Shown: positions 18,517 through 27,200 of the stretch, piece by piece
Layout: each line of letters starts with the position of its first letter
How positions within the stretch are numbered: position 1 is the stretch's first letter
Source: Flavobacterium hydrocarbonoxydans
GTDB taxonomy: Bacteria; Bacteroidota; Bacteroidia; Flavobacteriales; Flavobacteriaceae
Assembly: GCF_009789235.1 (NCBI RefSeq)
Contig: NZ_WSTB01000003.1
Span: forward strand, 310,001-374,000
DNA length: 64,000 nt
Reading direction: 5' to 3'
Position numbers and translations under genes: made by a program
The notes under the pieces: generated by a model
The model's input: only the letters and a program-made list of their open reading frames with translations
Database searches by the model: none
Told to the model about the DNA's origin: nothing

Positions 18517-18746
18517 ACATTCAAAGATTAAAGGAGACTTTAAAGTATCTGGAAAGCAAACAGCGTGAATTGAAAAGAAACAGCGATAGCGATACCCGAA
18601 GTATTGAATCGATGATCAAATACCTGAAAAAAGACATGATGGAACAGTTTAAACTGTCAGAACATGACGAGGCTATCAAGCATGTCATCAGAGATACGGA
18701 AACGTTTATCCAAACTGTCGAAAACATCATCGAAGAAAACTCGTAA
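18504..18746 (+). CDS. Small coiled-coil hypothetical protein, TTG start
   Basis: 80 residues, strongly charged and predicted helical from its KETLKYLESKQRELKR pattern and heptad-spaced leucines. The only start before the first internal Met (residue 37) is TTG at 18504; a stop codon lies five codons upstream. It ends before two terminator hairpins, which supports a transcribed plus-strand unit. No family is recognised. Confidence 0.5.
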   Translation: MEKINIQRLKETLKYLESKQRELKRNSDSDTRSIESMIKYLKKDMMEQFKLSEHDEAIKHVIRDTETFIQTVENIIEENS

Positions 18747-18872
18747 AACATACTCTTTACTTTTTGATAGGCAGGCCATTTGTATGGTCTTTTGCTGTTG
18801 ATAGCCCAAAAAAGTAATAGATCTCAAAAAATAAGCAGTTACCAAATCTAAATTCACCTACTGCTTTTAGTT

Positions 18873-18909
18873 AAACCTCTCATCAGCCACCAGTATGAGA
18901 GGTTTTTTT
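18873..18909 (+). terminator. Intrinsic terminator
   Basis: Arms 18873-18883 and 18895-18905 (AAACCTCTCAT/ATGAGAGGTTT) followed by a T-run. It is the first of two stops after the small plus-strand ORFs. The rest of the 18747-19171 spacer shows no gene. Confidence 0.85.
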
Positions 18910-18926
18910 ACCTAATGAGCTAAAAA

Positions 18927-18960
18927 CCTTTCAAAGTCATTGCTTTTGAAAGGCTTTTTT
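18927..18960 (+). terminator. Second intrinsic terminator
   Basis: Arms CCTTTCAAA (18927-18935) and TTTGAAAGG (18945-18953) followed by CTTTTTT. It lies 18 bp after the first terminator, a back-to-back arrangement that insulates the ArsR promoter downstream. Confidence 0.8.
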
Positions 18961-19137
18961 ATGCCTGAATGGGAAATACAAAACTTCAATAATAGCATCA
19001 AAATCAAAGACAAAAATCAAGTTTATAAAGCAAATCAAGGATATTTAATCACTAAATGATTTTCCATAATATCTCAGCAACTTACCCTCTTAAAAGCTTA
19101 GTATCTCTTAAAAAAAACCTAAATATTTTTAATTAAA

Positions 19138-19167
19138 TTGGTATATCGGGAAAAGTCGATATATTTG
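19138..19167 (+). promoter_or_regulatory. Bacteroidota-type promoter for the ArsR-OYE operon
   Basis: TTG at 19138-19140 (-33), a 19-bp spacer, then TATATTTG at 19160-19167, an exact TAnnTTTG -7 box. The ATG is at 19172, only four bases after the -7 box, so the expected transcription start falls on or next to the start codon. Confidence 0.75.
19142..19163. promoter_or_regulatory. Inverted-repeat operator inside the promoter
   Basis: TATATCG (19142-19148) and CGATATA (19157-19163) with an 8-bp centre, occupying the spacer and the first bases of the -7 box. ArsR-family repressors bind such repeats within their own promoters, so autoregulation is likely. Confidence 0.6.
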
Positions 19168-19171
19168 CACC

Positions 19172-19474
19172 ATGGAACAGATCGAAATATTTAAAGCCTT
19201 ATCCAATAAGTCCAGATTACAAATGCTGGAATGGTTAAAAGAACCCGAAATAAACTTTCCGGAACAACTCCAGCATGCAGGATTTGAACATGGAGTTTGT
19301 GTAGGGCAAATACAAGCCAAAGCAGGCCTTACCCAATCGACTGTTTCTGAATATCTATCTATTTTACAACGTGCCGGTTTTATCGAAGCAACCCGCGTTG
19401 GACAATGGACATACTACAAACGCAACGAAGGTGCCTTTGAAGCACTCAGTAAATTAATTCAATCTAATTTGTAA
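19172..19474 (+). CDS. ArsR-family transcriptional repressor
   Basis: 100 residues, winged helix-turn-helix. FKALSNKSRLQMLEWL is the family's first helix pair, and the recognition region is AGLTQSTVSEYLSILQRAGFI. The classical metal-binding ELCVCDL motif is absent; a single Cys lies in HGVCVGQIQ, so sensing may be redox, thiol or non-metal. The gene is followed 6 bp later by an old-yellow-enzyme gene, so repression of that oxidoreductase and of itself is the natural reading. Confidence 0.92.
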   Translation: MEQIEIFKALSNKSRLQMLEWLKEPEINFPEQLQHAGFEHGVCVGQIQAKAGLTQSTVSEYLSILQRAGFIEATRVGQWTYYKRNEGAFEALSKLIQSNL

Positions 19475-19480
19475 ATTACT

Positions 19481-20584
19481 ATGAGTACAAACAACTTATT
19501 TTCGCCATTTAACCTAAAGACGTTAAATCTAAAAAATAGAATTGTAATGGCGCCAATGACGCGTTCATTCTCTCCAAACGGAATCCCAACTGACGCTGTA
19601 GCCTCTTATTATCAAAAAAGAGCAGAAGGTGAAGTGGGATTAATTTTATCCGAAGGAACTGTTATCGACAGACCTTCTTCTTCCAATGATGCAAATGTGC
19701 CTCATTTTTATGGAAATGAATCCCTGCAAGGATGGCAAAAAGTAATTAATGAAGTTCATGCTGCCGGAGGTTCAATGGGACCGCAGATCTGGCATATGGG
19801 AATTATGGACAATCATCACTCGGGCTGGGTTCCTCCTGTTCCTTTTGAAGGACCGTCCGGACTAAACCGTCCTGATTTCAGTAATGGTAACACGATGACT
19901 GAAAAAGATATTCAGGATACTATTATTGCTTTTGGTAAAGCTGCTGCAGATGCTAAAAGATTAGGTTTTGATACTATTGAAATTCACGGTGCCCACGGTT
20001 ATTTAATCGATCAGTTCTTTAGAGCCGAAACGAATTTACGTACTGATATTTATGGCGGAAAAACACTGCCGGAACGCAATCGCTTTGCTATTGAAGTAGT
20101 GAAGGAAATCAGAAGACAGGTAGGTAATGATTTCGCAGTAATTATGCGTTTCTCTCAATTCAAACCATCTGATTACAATTATAAACTGGCTAAAAATCCA
20201 CAGGAACTTGAAGCATGGCTTACGCCTCTTGTTGATGCAGGTGTCGATATTCTGCACTGCTCGCAACGTCGTTTCTGGGAACCTGAATTTGAAGATTCTG
20301 ATTTAAACTTCGCGGGTTGGGCTAAAAAAGTTACAGGAGCTCCAACGATTACCGTAGGTTCTGTTGGTCTTTCTAGCGATTTCTTTGGTGCTTTTGCAGG
20401 TGAGAGTTCACAGCCCACTTCGTTAGACGAATTGAACAGACGTTTCGACAGAGGTGATTTTGATTTAGTTGCTGTTGGAAGACCTTTATTATCAGATCCA
20501 AACTGGGTTTCTAAAATAAAAGAAGGTAAAACTGATCAGTTAATTGGATTCAGCAAAGAAGCTCTGGGAGAATTAGTTATATAA
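19481..20584 (+). CDS. NADH:flavin oxidoreductase, old yellow enzyme family
   Basis: 367 residues, FMN-dependent TIM barrel. Visible features are RIVMAPMTRSFS near the N-terminus, the substrate/flavin region HGAHGYLIDQFF with its HxxH/Y pair, TDIYGG, and the VAVGRPLLSDPNW phosphate-binding end. Members reduce the C=C bond of alpha,beta-unsaturated carbonyls, nitroesters or quinones using NAD(P)H in the cytosol. Operon with the ArsR regulator suggests induction by an electrophile. The physiological substrate is not readable. Confidence 0.95.
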   Translation: MSTNNLFSPFNLKTLNLKNRIVMAPMTRSFSPNGIPTDAVASYYQKRAEGEVGLILSEGTVIDRPSSSNDANVPHFYGNESLQGWQKVINEVHAAGGSMGPQIWHMGIMDNHHSGWVPPVPFEGPSGLNRPDFSNGNTMTEKDIQDTIIAFGKAAADAKRLGFDTIEIHGAHGYLIDQFFRAETNLRTDIYGGKTLPERNRFAIEVVKEIRRQVGNDFAVIMRFSQFKPSDYNYKLAKNPQELEAWLTPLVDAGVDILHCSQRRFWEPEFEDSDLNFAGWAKKVTGAPTITVGSVGLSSDFFGAFAGESSQPTSLDELNRRFDRGDFDLVAVGRPLLSDPNWVSKIKEGKTDQLIGFSKEALGELVI

Positions 20585-20612
20585 ATTAATTCTTATTCTA
20601 AAAAACATAAAA

Positions 20613-20648
20613 AATCCATTTTACGATTGTGTAAAATGGATTTTTTTT
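20613..20648. terminator. Bidirectional terminator between convergent genes
   Basis: Perfect 12-bp arms AATCCATTTTAC (20613-20624) and GTAAAATGGATT (20631-20642) with a T-run after and an A-run before. It serves the OYE gene on the plus strand and the end of the glycan operon on the minus strand. Confidence 0.88.
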
Positions 20649-20665
20649 ATGCGTATTATTTAAAA

Positions 20666-21649
20666 CTAATTCACTAAAAAATGAAAGCTTTTTGGATCGG
20701 CTTTGATCTCATTCCCTTCAAAACTGATATCAATAATTCCGGTTTTTCTGGGAGCAACTGTTGAACTGCTGTAGTGCGTATGCAGCACATAATGCATTTT
20801 ATTATTTTTATCAAAAAACACATCCCCATGCCCTATTCCGTTTTGAGGAACATTATTACGACTAATTATCGGACTGGTTTTTGACTTTTCCCAAGGCCCT
20901 AACGGACTGGTACTGGTTGCATACCCAACCGCATAATCCGGATTTCTAAAATCATTTGCGGAATAAATCAGATAATACAAACCATTGTGTTTTATAACAG
21001 TTGGACCTTCCGTAACAGGCCAATTTGTGTTTTCTGTGTTTTCCCAAGGCAATGTACCTGAAATACATTCTGTTAAGGTTTCCGGTTTTATACTCAAAAG
21101 ATCATCATTTATTTCGGCTACGAAAATTCGGTTTCCATTGGTCAATCTCACGTAATACAGGTATTTTTTTCCATCATCATCAATAAAAACAAACGGATCG
21201 ATTTGATTTCCTGTTTTAATAATCGGCTCTTTCGAATCGTTTTTAAATGGCCCTAACGGACTATTACTTGTAGCAACCGCAATGTTTTCATTGGCTGTAT
21301 AAATCATATAAAACTTCTTGTTGTAGGCTATAATTTGGGGTGCCCAAAACCCTTTATCGCCAAAAGAATCTCCTTTTTTTAAAGCCAGTCCGTTTTGAGT
21401 TCCGGCAGGCCCTGTCCATTTTTTCAGATCAGAAGACGTATACACCATAAATCCCTGCCCGTTTAAAGGCGTATCTCCGCCGGTAGTACCATAGAGATAA
21501 TAATTTCCTTTATCATAAAAAATAGTAGGATCAGCTAATAAAAGAGCTTGTGGCTTTACTTCTTCAGGAACACTTGAATCCTTTTCCTTTTCCTGCGAAC
21601 AACAAGTAAACAAACAGAACGAACTCATTATAATAAAAACGTTTTTCAT
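20666..21649 (-). CDS. GH43-family lipoprotein glycosidase
   Basis: 327 residues. The lipoprotein signal has Cys16/17 as the lipidated residue. The five-bladed propeller shows the GH43 triad: Asp40 in LADPTIF (base), Asp151 in QIDPFVF (pKa modulator) and Glu214 in VTEGPTV (acid). Typical activities are alpha-L-arabinofuranosidase, endo-arabinanase or beta-xylosidase. As a lipoprotein it is probably periplasm-facing or surface-held. It is the last gene of the minus-strand glycan operon, 22 bp after the mutarotase gene, and the terminator at 20613-20648 follows. Confidence 0.92.
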   Translation of the reverse strand: MKNVFIIMSSFCLFTCCSQEKEKDSSVPEEVKPQALLLADPTIFYDKGNYYLYGTTGGDTPLNGQGFMVYTSSDLKKWTGPAGTQNGLALKKGDSFGDKGFWAPQIIAYNKKFYMIYTANENIAVATSNSPLGPFKNDSKEPIIKTGNQIDPFVFIDDDGKKYLYYVRLTNGNRIFVAEINDDLLSIKPETLTECISGTLPWENTENTNWPVTEGPTVIKHNGLYYLIYSANDFRNPDYAVGYATSTSPLGPWEKSKTSPIISRNNVPQNGIGHGDVFFDKNNKMHYVLHTHYSSSTVAPRKTGIIDISFEGNEIKADPKSFHFLVN

Positions 21650-21671
21650 CTTGTAAAAATATTAAATTATA

Positions 21672-22850
21672 CTACTTTACCGAGAATTGATATAGTGAAA
21701 CGGTATGGTATTTTTGCCCTTTTTTCAAAATAATAGAAGCAAATTTTGGCTGATTTGGAGCATCTGGAAAATGTTGTGTTTCTAAAGCAAATGCGGTTCT
21801 GAAATCATCTCTTGCTCCTGATTTAAACACATTTTTACCCTGCATAAAATTACCACTATAAAATTGCACACCAGGTTCTTGCGTATAAATATCTAAAGTA
21901 ATACCTGATAAGTCACCCGAGATAGTAGCAGCATGAGTCATACCGTCTTTTTTCGGTCCGCTAAGTACATAATTATGATCGTATCCTTTACCAAATTTCA
22001 ACTGTTGATCGTTGGCTTCAATACGTTCTCCAATGGTGTGTTTTGATGTAAAATCGAAAGGGGTATTTTTTACGGCTTTTAATTCTCCTGAAGGAATCAA
22101 ACCTTCATCAACCGGTGTAAACTGATCTGCGTACAATTGTAATTGATGATTTAAAATCGAACCGCTTCCTTCTCCATTCAGATTAAAAAAAGCATGATTG
22201 GTTAAATTCACAACAGTCGTTTTATCTGTAGTGGCCTCGTATTCCATTTTAACCGTTTGATTATCGGTTAACGTGTAGGTTACTTTAACTTTTAAGTTTC
22301 CTGGAAAGCCCTGTTCTCCGTCTGGCGAAGTATAAGTCAACACCAAAGTATTGTCATTTGTTTTATTTGCATCCCAAACTACATCCTGAAATCCTTTTAC
22401 ACCTCCATGCAAGGCGTTTTTGCCATTATTTATCGGAATTTGATATTCTTTACCTTCCAAAGAAAATTGTCCCTTAGCGATTCGATTTCCAACTCTTCCG
22501 ATGGTAGCACCAAAGTAAGGCTCTGTTGAAGTCTTAAATCCTTTCGCGCTGTTCATGCCGACTACTACATCTGTTTCTTTTCCGTTTTTATCGGCAACCC
22601 ACAGCCCAACAAGCCTTCCGCCATAATTGGTAAAAGCTGCTTTGATGCCTTTGTTCTGAATCCAGTACAAATTGACTTTTTTACCATCAATAATCGTATC
22701 AAAATTTTTAGTTTCCAAATACGTTTGAACAGAATCTTTACTAATTTCCGAAACAGCTTCTTTTGAAGAGACGGCTTCTTTCTTGTTTTCTTTACAGCTA
22801 AATTGAAAAAGAGCCAGCAACACAACTGCTCCCATTTGTATGTTTTTCAT
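21672..22850 (-). CDS. Aldose 1-epimerase (mutarotase) lipoprotein
   Basis: 392 residues with lipidated Cys19. The galactose-mutarotase fold shows FGATIGRVGNRI, the base-side TNHAFFNLNG with its catalytic His, the DHNYVL strand and Glu of FALETQHFPD as the catalytic base. Lipidation places it outside the cytosol, where it would equilibrate anomers released by the neighbouring hydrolases. L-arabinopyranose matches D-galactose at C1-C4, so a galactose-type mutarotase fits an arabinan locus. Flanked by GH43 genes with 22-28 bp gaps, it is clearly within the operon. Confidence 0.93.
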   Translation of the reverse strand: MKNIQMGAVVLLALFQFSCKENKKEAVSSKEAVSEISKDSVQTYLETKNFDTIIDGKKVNLYWIQNKGIKAAFTNYGGRLVGLWVADKNGKETDVVVGMNSAKGFKTSTEPYFGATIGRVGNRIAKGQFSLEGKEYQIPINNGKNALHGGVKGFQDVVWDANKTNDNTLVLTYTSPDGEQGFPGNLKVKVTYTLTDNQTVKMEYEATTDKTTVVNLTNHAFFNLNGEGSGSILNHQLQLYADQFTPVDEGLIPSGELKAVKNTPFDFTSKHTIGERIEANDQQLKFGKGYDHNYVLSGPKKDGMTHAATISGDLSGITLDIYTQEPGVQFYSGNFMQGKNVFKSGARDDFRTAFALETQHFPDAPNQPKFASIILKKGQKYHTVSLYQFSVK

Positions 22851-22878
22851 TACTCTATTTTTAAGATTTAAATTTTAT

Positions 22879-23901
22879 TTATTCCGCAGGAATGGCAAGT
22901 TTTTCCGATTCGCTAACTGGCTCCCCCAGAACAGGCAAACCATTGGCATCCCAAGTAATTCTTTGCATCCTTGGTGACCTTTTATTGCCGCAGCCTTCAC
23001 CCGGATTCGAATTGGCGTGATACAAAATCCAGTCTTCTTTTCCGTTAGGAGATTTAAAAAACGAATTGTGTCCAGGCGCATAAACTCTATTTTCAGCAGA
23101 TTGTTTAAACAAAGGCAAATCTGCTTTTTGCCACGAATTTGCATCCAATAAATCATCTCTTCCCTGAAAAGTCAGCAATCCCAAAGCATAATAATCTGTC
23201 CAGCAGCCGCTTGCTGAAAATACAATAAAAATTTTATCGCCATTGGCCAAAAACTGTGGTCCCTCATTCACATTAACCTGTGGCGGGTTATTCGCATCAA
23301 ATAAAGCCCCATGTGTTTCCCAATCGTGTGTTGGAGCAGAAATCTGTACTCTGTCGCCTTCAATTTCCAGTGGATTTTTCATTTTGGCGATATAAATATT
23401 TTGCTGTCCGTTTGCATCTCCTTCCCATCCGGCCCAAATCATGTACAATTGCTTTTTGTATTCGAAAACATTTCCGTCAATAGCCCATTTATCGGTTTTT
23501 GCGGCTATTTTTCCTTTAAATTCCCAATTGCCTTTAAAAGGATCTTTCGATTTATTTTCAAGTGCATACATACGATGTGTGCTGTTATTACCATTATCAG
23601 CTGCAAAATAAGCGTACCATTTTCCTCTAATAAAATGAAACTCCGGAGCCCAGATACCTGACGAATAATCGGTTCCTTTTGGAGCTTCCCAGATTACTTT
23701 GCTTTCGGCATTTTTTAAATCGGCCAGACTTTTGGTTTTCCATAATACCAATCGGTTTTGCAGGGTGTTCGTGTAGTAATAATAGCCTTTGTAGTAGGTA
23801 CTGTACGGATCTGCACCAGAAGGTAAAATCGGATTTGAGAATGTTTTTTCCTGTGCGTAACTTACTGCAACCAGTAAAAACAATATGAAGTATTTTTTCA
23901 T
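22879..23901 (-). CDS. Secreted GH43 glycosidase, likely alpha-L-arabinofuranosidase
   Basis: 340 residues with an ordinary signal peptide ending ...SYAQ. GH43 triad: Asp31 in SGADPYS, Asp142 in AIDGNVF and Glu213 in VNEGPQF. The WAPEFHF and HNSFFKSPNGKEDW blocks resemble the GH43 branch containing exo-acting arabinofuranosidases, so cleavage of arabinose from arabinan or arabinoxylan is likely. The gap to the preceding gene in the operon (24099 side) is about 197 bp and contains a strong hairpin, so expression may differ from the upstream genes. Confidence 0.9.
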   Translation of the reverse strand: MKKYFILFLLVAVSYAQEKTFSNPILPSGADPYSTYYKGYYYYTNTLQNRLVLWKTKSLADLKNAESKVIWEAPKGTDYSSGIWAPEFHFIRGKWYAYFAADNGNNSTHRMYALENKSKDPFKGNWEFKGKIAAKTDKWAIDGNVFEYKKQLYMIWAGWEGDANGQQNIYIAKMKNPLEIEGDRVQISAPTHDWETHGALFDANNPPQVNVNEGPQFLANGDKIFIVFSASGCWTDYYALGLLTFQGRDDLLDANSWQKADLPLFKQSAENRVYAPGHNSFFKSPNGKEDWILYHANSNPGEGCGNKRSPRMQRITWDANGLPVLGEPVSESEKLAIPAE

Positions 23902-24002
23902 TTGAAATAATGTTTATTAGTTTTTATCTAATCCTTCATTAGTTAGTGATTAGAAGAGATTTTAATCCAAAAAAAAGCAAATCGAGTTCAGCTTCCTAAA
24001 TA

Positions 24003-24038
24003 AATTACCAGACTGTACGCCCATACAGCCTGGTAATT
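24003..24038 (-). promoter_or_regulatory. Strong intra-operon hairpin
   Basis: Arms 24003-24017 and 24024-24038 pair at 14 of 15 positions around CGCCCA. There is no T-run on the minus strand, so it is more likely an mRNA-stability or processing structure than a terminator. It lies between the GH93-like and GH43 genes. Confidence 0.65.
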
Positions 24039-24098
24039 GCAAAACTAACTTAACTAACCACTTTTCATGAGCTTAGAGACTCATATTTGTTTATATTT

Positions 24099-25847
24099 TT
24101 AATTTTTTAATCTTAATGTTGACCATGAGTAAGGTTTATCTGAAGCATTTGGTGCGATACCTTCCAGATAAGTGCTTGTTCCTCTTTCCCTAAGTTCTGC
24201 CTGATACCCAATTCTGGTTTGCTTTGCCGGCATTCCGCCCAGAGAAGTCCATGAAATTTTAGCTTCTATCAAATAACCGTCAGCAGTTTTTATGGTTTTC
24301 ACCAAAGCATCTTTTGGATTTTCGATTTTCTTCCAACTACTATTTTGGCCTTCATACATAGTGAAAGCGGATTGCCCTAGTTCCATTTTAAAAATTGATT
24401 TCCCCGGTGCTACCAGATTTTTATTCTTTGGATCCAAATATAAATTCATCCCGTCGCTTTCTGCAACATTGTTGCTATTAACAATTTGATTGTCTTTCAC
24501 CTTAGCAAAAACATACAAAAATTCAGCATCGTAAGAGAAATTTGCCTGTAATTTCGTGGCCGTTTTTTGACCAATAAAAATGGGTAAATCGCTTTTCCAG
24601 GCCGTTTCATTTGCTTGACCGTCAATAATTGCAGTTTCTTTCGAAGCATTGATTTCAGGTATAACATGACCTTTTATCATCCAGACTTGAGAGGCATTCG
24701 CAAACTGATTGGTTGTTGCAACAGCAATAACGGTATCATCATCTAAGACCGAAATACTATTCCATAAAGCAGATTTTCCATTAGAAAGAATAAATGGTGT
24801 CGATTTTCTGTTGAAATCCCGCGCCTGATCGTTACCTATAACCACTTTCATATCTGCATTATCAAGATCGTTTGTACCTCTGTTTTCTGTTCCCTGATAC
24901 GACATCAAAACTTCACCTGTGCTTAATTGCGCTAAATACGGAGCACCGGCATAAACAGCATTATTTATTTGTTCCTGCAACGCATAAGCCCTGTTAGGAC
25001 TGCTTCCTGAAACCGTTTGCTGCCAGTTCTCTGCAATTGAGTTGCGAATTGTATAAGGCTTAAATTGATTGTTGGTACCATTATCTTCAATAGAAAAAAC
25101 GATATCTGACTGATTTTTCAATAAAATCGGCGATGCCATTCCGTCTCTTTGTCCCGCTCTGAAACTTGCAATTTCAGGAGTCGCTGACCATGTTAATCCA
25201 TTATCTGATGAACGAAGAAGTGAAATATTCTGCTCGTTTGAGTTGCGATATACATTTTCATTAGAAAAAAATAATTGTATTTCTCCACCTGGAAGCTGGA
25301 TTGCCGAAGGCTCCCAACAGCCATTTTCGAACTCTGAAGCTGCTTCATAGATTATTTGATTTTCTTTCCATGTTGTTCCTCCATCGTAACTTTTGATGGT
25401 ATTTATCGAAAATTTATCTGCTGTACCAGCTCCAGGTCTTGGATTGTAGCATATCAAAATGGAATTGTCTTTTAATTGAATAATATCCGGAGTTGTCATA
25501 TTCACCCCCGTTTTTCCTGAAACAACCTGTATGGGGTTGCCCCAGGTACTGCCGAAATCAGTACTTATTTTAATCAAAATAGAGCCTGCAGATTCATACG
25601 TACAAATTAATTTTTTATCATTTAATTGAATGATTCTCGCATATCCATTATACGCTGTGCTGTTTTTATCCGAAATTTGAGTTAAAGAACTATAATCCCA
25701 CGCAATTCTGATGCCTTCTATTGCAGGTTTGGATGCAATTTCCTGTTCAATTGGGTCTTCCTGCTCTACCGCATCGTCTGATGAATCGCTGCAGGATAGC
25801 AATGGAATGAGGATTGCTCCCAGAAACAAATAGTGTATATTTTTCAT
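24099..25847 (-). CDS. Sialidase-fold lipoprotein, GH93-like, with CBM9-like C-terminal domain
   Basis: 582 residues with lipidated Cys19 in LLSCS. Residues 40-390 form a BNR/Asp-box propeller (SxDxGxTW boxes in STDFGSTW, SYDGGTTW, SSDNGLTW) with the WEPSAIQLPGGEIQLFF block seen in GH93 exo-alpha-1,5-L-arabinanases. The sialidase Arg triad is not obvious. Residues 395-582 resemble the CBM9-like domain used by Bacteroidota lipoproteins (DGQANETAWKSDLPIF). Exo-arabinanase is my preferred reading because of the surrounding GH43 genes; a sialidase-like enzyme on another sugar is the alternative. It overlaps the preceding gene by one base, so translation is coupled. Confidence 0.75.
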   Translation of the reverse strand: MKNIHYLFLGAILIPLLSCSDSSDDAVEQEDPIEQEIASKPAIEGIRIAWDYSSLTQISDKNSTAYNGYARIIQLNDKKLICTYESAGSILIKISTDFGSTWGNPIQVVSGKTGVNMTTPDIIQLKDNSILICYNPRPGAGTADKFSINTIKSYDGGTTWKENQIIYEAASEFENGCWEPSAIQLPGGEIQLFFSNENVYRNSNEQNISLLRSSDNGLTWSATPEIASFRAGQRDGMASPILLKNQSDIVFSIEDNGTNNQFKPYTIRNSIAENWQQTVSGSSPNRAYALQEQINNAVYAGAPYLAQLSTGEVLMSYQGTENRGTNDLDNADMKVVIGNDQARDFNRKSTPFILSNGKSALWNSISVLDDDTVIAVATTNQFANASQVWMIKGHVIPEINASKETAIIDGQANETAWKSDLPIFIGQKTATKLQANFSYDAEFLYVFAKVKDNQIVNSNNVAESDGMNLYLDPKNKNLVAPGKSIFKMELGQSAFTMYEGQNSSWKKIENPKDALVKTIKTADGYLIEAKISWTSLGGMPAKQTRIGYQAELRERGTSTYLEGIAPNASDKPYSWSTLRLKN

Positions 25848-26893
25848 TATTGTTTTTTTGGATTAGCTTCAGTTTTGGTTAAACCAAATTTATTTACCAA
25901 ACTGTCATACTCTTTTTTAGAAATCGTAATCATACAGCCGTGGCGCACTTTTTCAGGAAAACTGTATTTATCCCAATCGCTGAAAAAAGTATAACCAGAA
26001 GCCTGATACCAAGGCCCGTTTAAATTATCAGCAATTGATAAACCATACGAAACTCCCGGATATTGTTCGTAATACATATACCAGATTTTGTCATCTGGCG
26101 AAGGCACTAACATTGGTGCTTCCCTAAAATTGGGACTGATAGATTGCTGGGGTAAAGAATAAGGTCCTAAAAGTGATTTCGATTTGGCAATACGGATGGT
26201 TTTTCCTGTTGTCCAGTATAATGTTGGATAGGTTTCATCTTTTATAATGGCATAATATGAATCGTCAATTTTTCGGATAAAAACATCAATAGTCCCCATA
26301 TCCCAATCAAAAAGGCGTTTTGGAGTTCCTTCGAAAGTTTTTAAATCTTTTGATAAAACATACAACGTTCGCTGGCTCGCCCAATAACGCTCCGGATCTT
26401 CCTTAGAACCTTCCTGATGCGGTGTATGCCAGGTCATAATAAACTTTTCCGAATCTTTATCGTAGTATAATTTTGGTGCGCCAATTCGTTGCAAAGCGTT
26501 ACTATAATCCGGAGTGCTTTTTAAATCAGGTGTGTAATCGGAGTGTTTTTTCCAGCTGATTAAATCATCCGAAACCCAAATATTAATGGCTTTTGCATCG
26601 TCGCCCGTATTTCCGGCAATGTAATATTTTCCGTCAGGCCCTTTGCAAATGTCCGGATGACCTTTATAATCCTCAAAAACCCTTTTACCATCGTTTAAAT
26701 TGTTCCAATGCAACCCATCAAGACTAACAGAATAATATAATCTTCCGTAGTCGTTATGGGTCATGTGGGCAAATAAATAGGCCTCATTGGTGGCTTTTGC
26801 GTTGCCTTTTACCTGTCCTGGTGGATCTGGCTGCTGTGCATTTGCTGAAAACCCAACCCACAATATTCCTAGAAAAACAAGTTGTCTTATCAT
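25847..26893 (-). CDS. Secreted five-bladed-propeller glycosidase, GH43-like
   Basis: 348 residues from the ATG at 26893, which opens a clean signal peptide; an in-frame ATG at 26944 would read through repeat DNA and is rejected. The propeller has candidate acidic residues Asp81 (GHPDICKGPDG), Asp203 (GTIDVFIRK) and Glu258 (FREAPMLV), the same order as the GH43 triad, although the first Asp lies deeper than usual. I take it as GH43-like or a related clan GH-F family without firm subfamily. The stop overlaps the next gene's start by one base. The 5' side is the nested inverted-repeat spacer at 26927-27200. Confidence 0.7.
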   Translation of the reverse strand: MIRQLVFLGILWVGFSANAQQPDPPGQVKGNAKATNEAYLFAHMTHNDYGRLYYSVSLDGLHWNNLNDGKRVFEDYKGHPDICKGPDGKYYIAGNTGDDAKAINIWVSDDLISWKKHSDYTPDLKSTPDYSNALQRIGAPKLYYDKDSEKFIMTWHTPHQEGSKEDPERYWASQRTLYVLSKDLKTFEGTPKRLFDWDMGTIDVFIRKIDDSYYAIIKDETYPTLYWTTGKTIRIAKSKSLLGPYSLPQQSISPNFREAPMLVPSPDDKIWYMYYEQYPGVSYGLSIADNLNGPWYQASGYTFFSDWDKYSFPEKVRHGCMITISKKEYDSLVNKFGLTKTEANPKKQ

Positions 26894-26926
26894 GTTTATT
26901 GGTTTTAAATTAATGTAATGTGCCTC

Positions 26927-27200
26927 AATTAGATAATTTGTCAATTAGATAATTAGATAATGCCTTAAAACTTATAAATAGTTATCAAATTTTTTTTGCC
27001 ACAGATTAAAGGATTAAAAATGATTTTTTTTCGCCACGAATTCACGAATAATTGCGCATAATAATTCATGAAAATTCGTGAATTCGTGGCTATTTTATAA
27101 GTAAACAAATCCCTTAAACCTGTGAAATCTGTGACAAAAAATAATTTTCTAATTTTCTAATTTTCTAATTATCTAATTCTCTAATTATCTAATTATCTAA
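26927..27200. repeat. Composite nested inverted-repeat element
   Basis: Three nested palindromic layers. Outer: AATTAGATAATT arrays (26927-26961) against seven 8-bp units of TTATCTAA/TTTTCTAA (27145-27200). Middle: TTTTTTGCCACAGATT (26992-27007) against AATCTGTGACAAAAAA near 27126-27141, one mismatch. Inner: perfect 17-bp arms 27033-27049 and 27074-27090. It fills the whole spacer between two operon genes and overlaps the last codons of the downstream gene. Confidence 0.85.

Noticed and set aside
18293..18568. 91-residue plus-strand ORF
   Set aside because: Phe/Ile/Lys-rich reading of AT-rich DNA; it overlaps better candidates in other frames and has no protein-like pattern.
24003..24038. 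Intrinsic terminator in the middle of the glycan operon
   Set aside because: The stem is strong but no T-run follows on the minus strand; kept as an mRNA hairpin instead.
26894..26944. Upstream ATG at 26944 for the GH43-like gene
   Set aside because: The extra residues are translated repeat DNA placed before a perfect signal peptide, so the start at 26893 is preferred.
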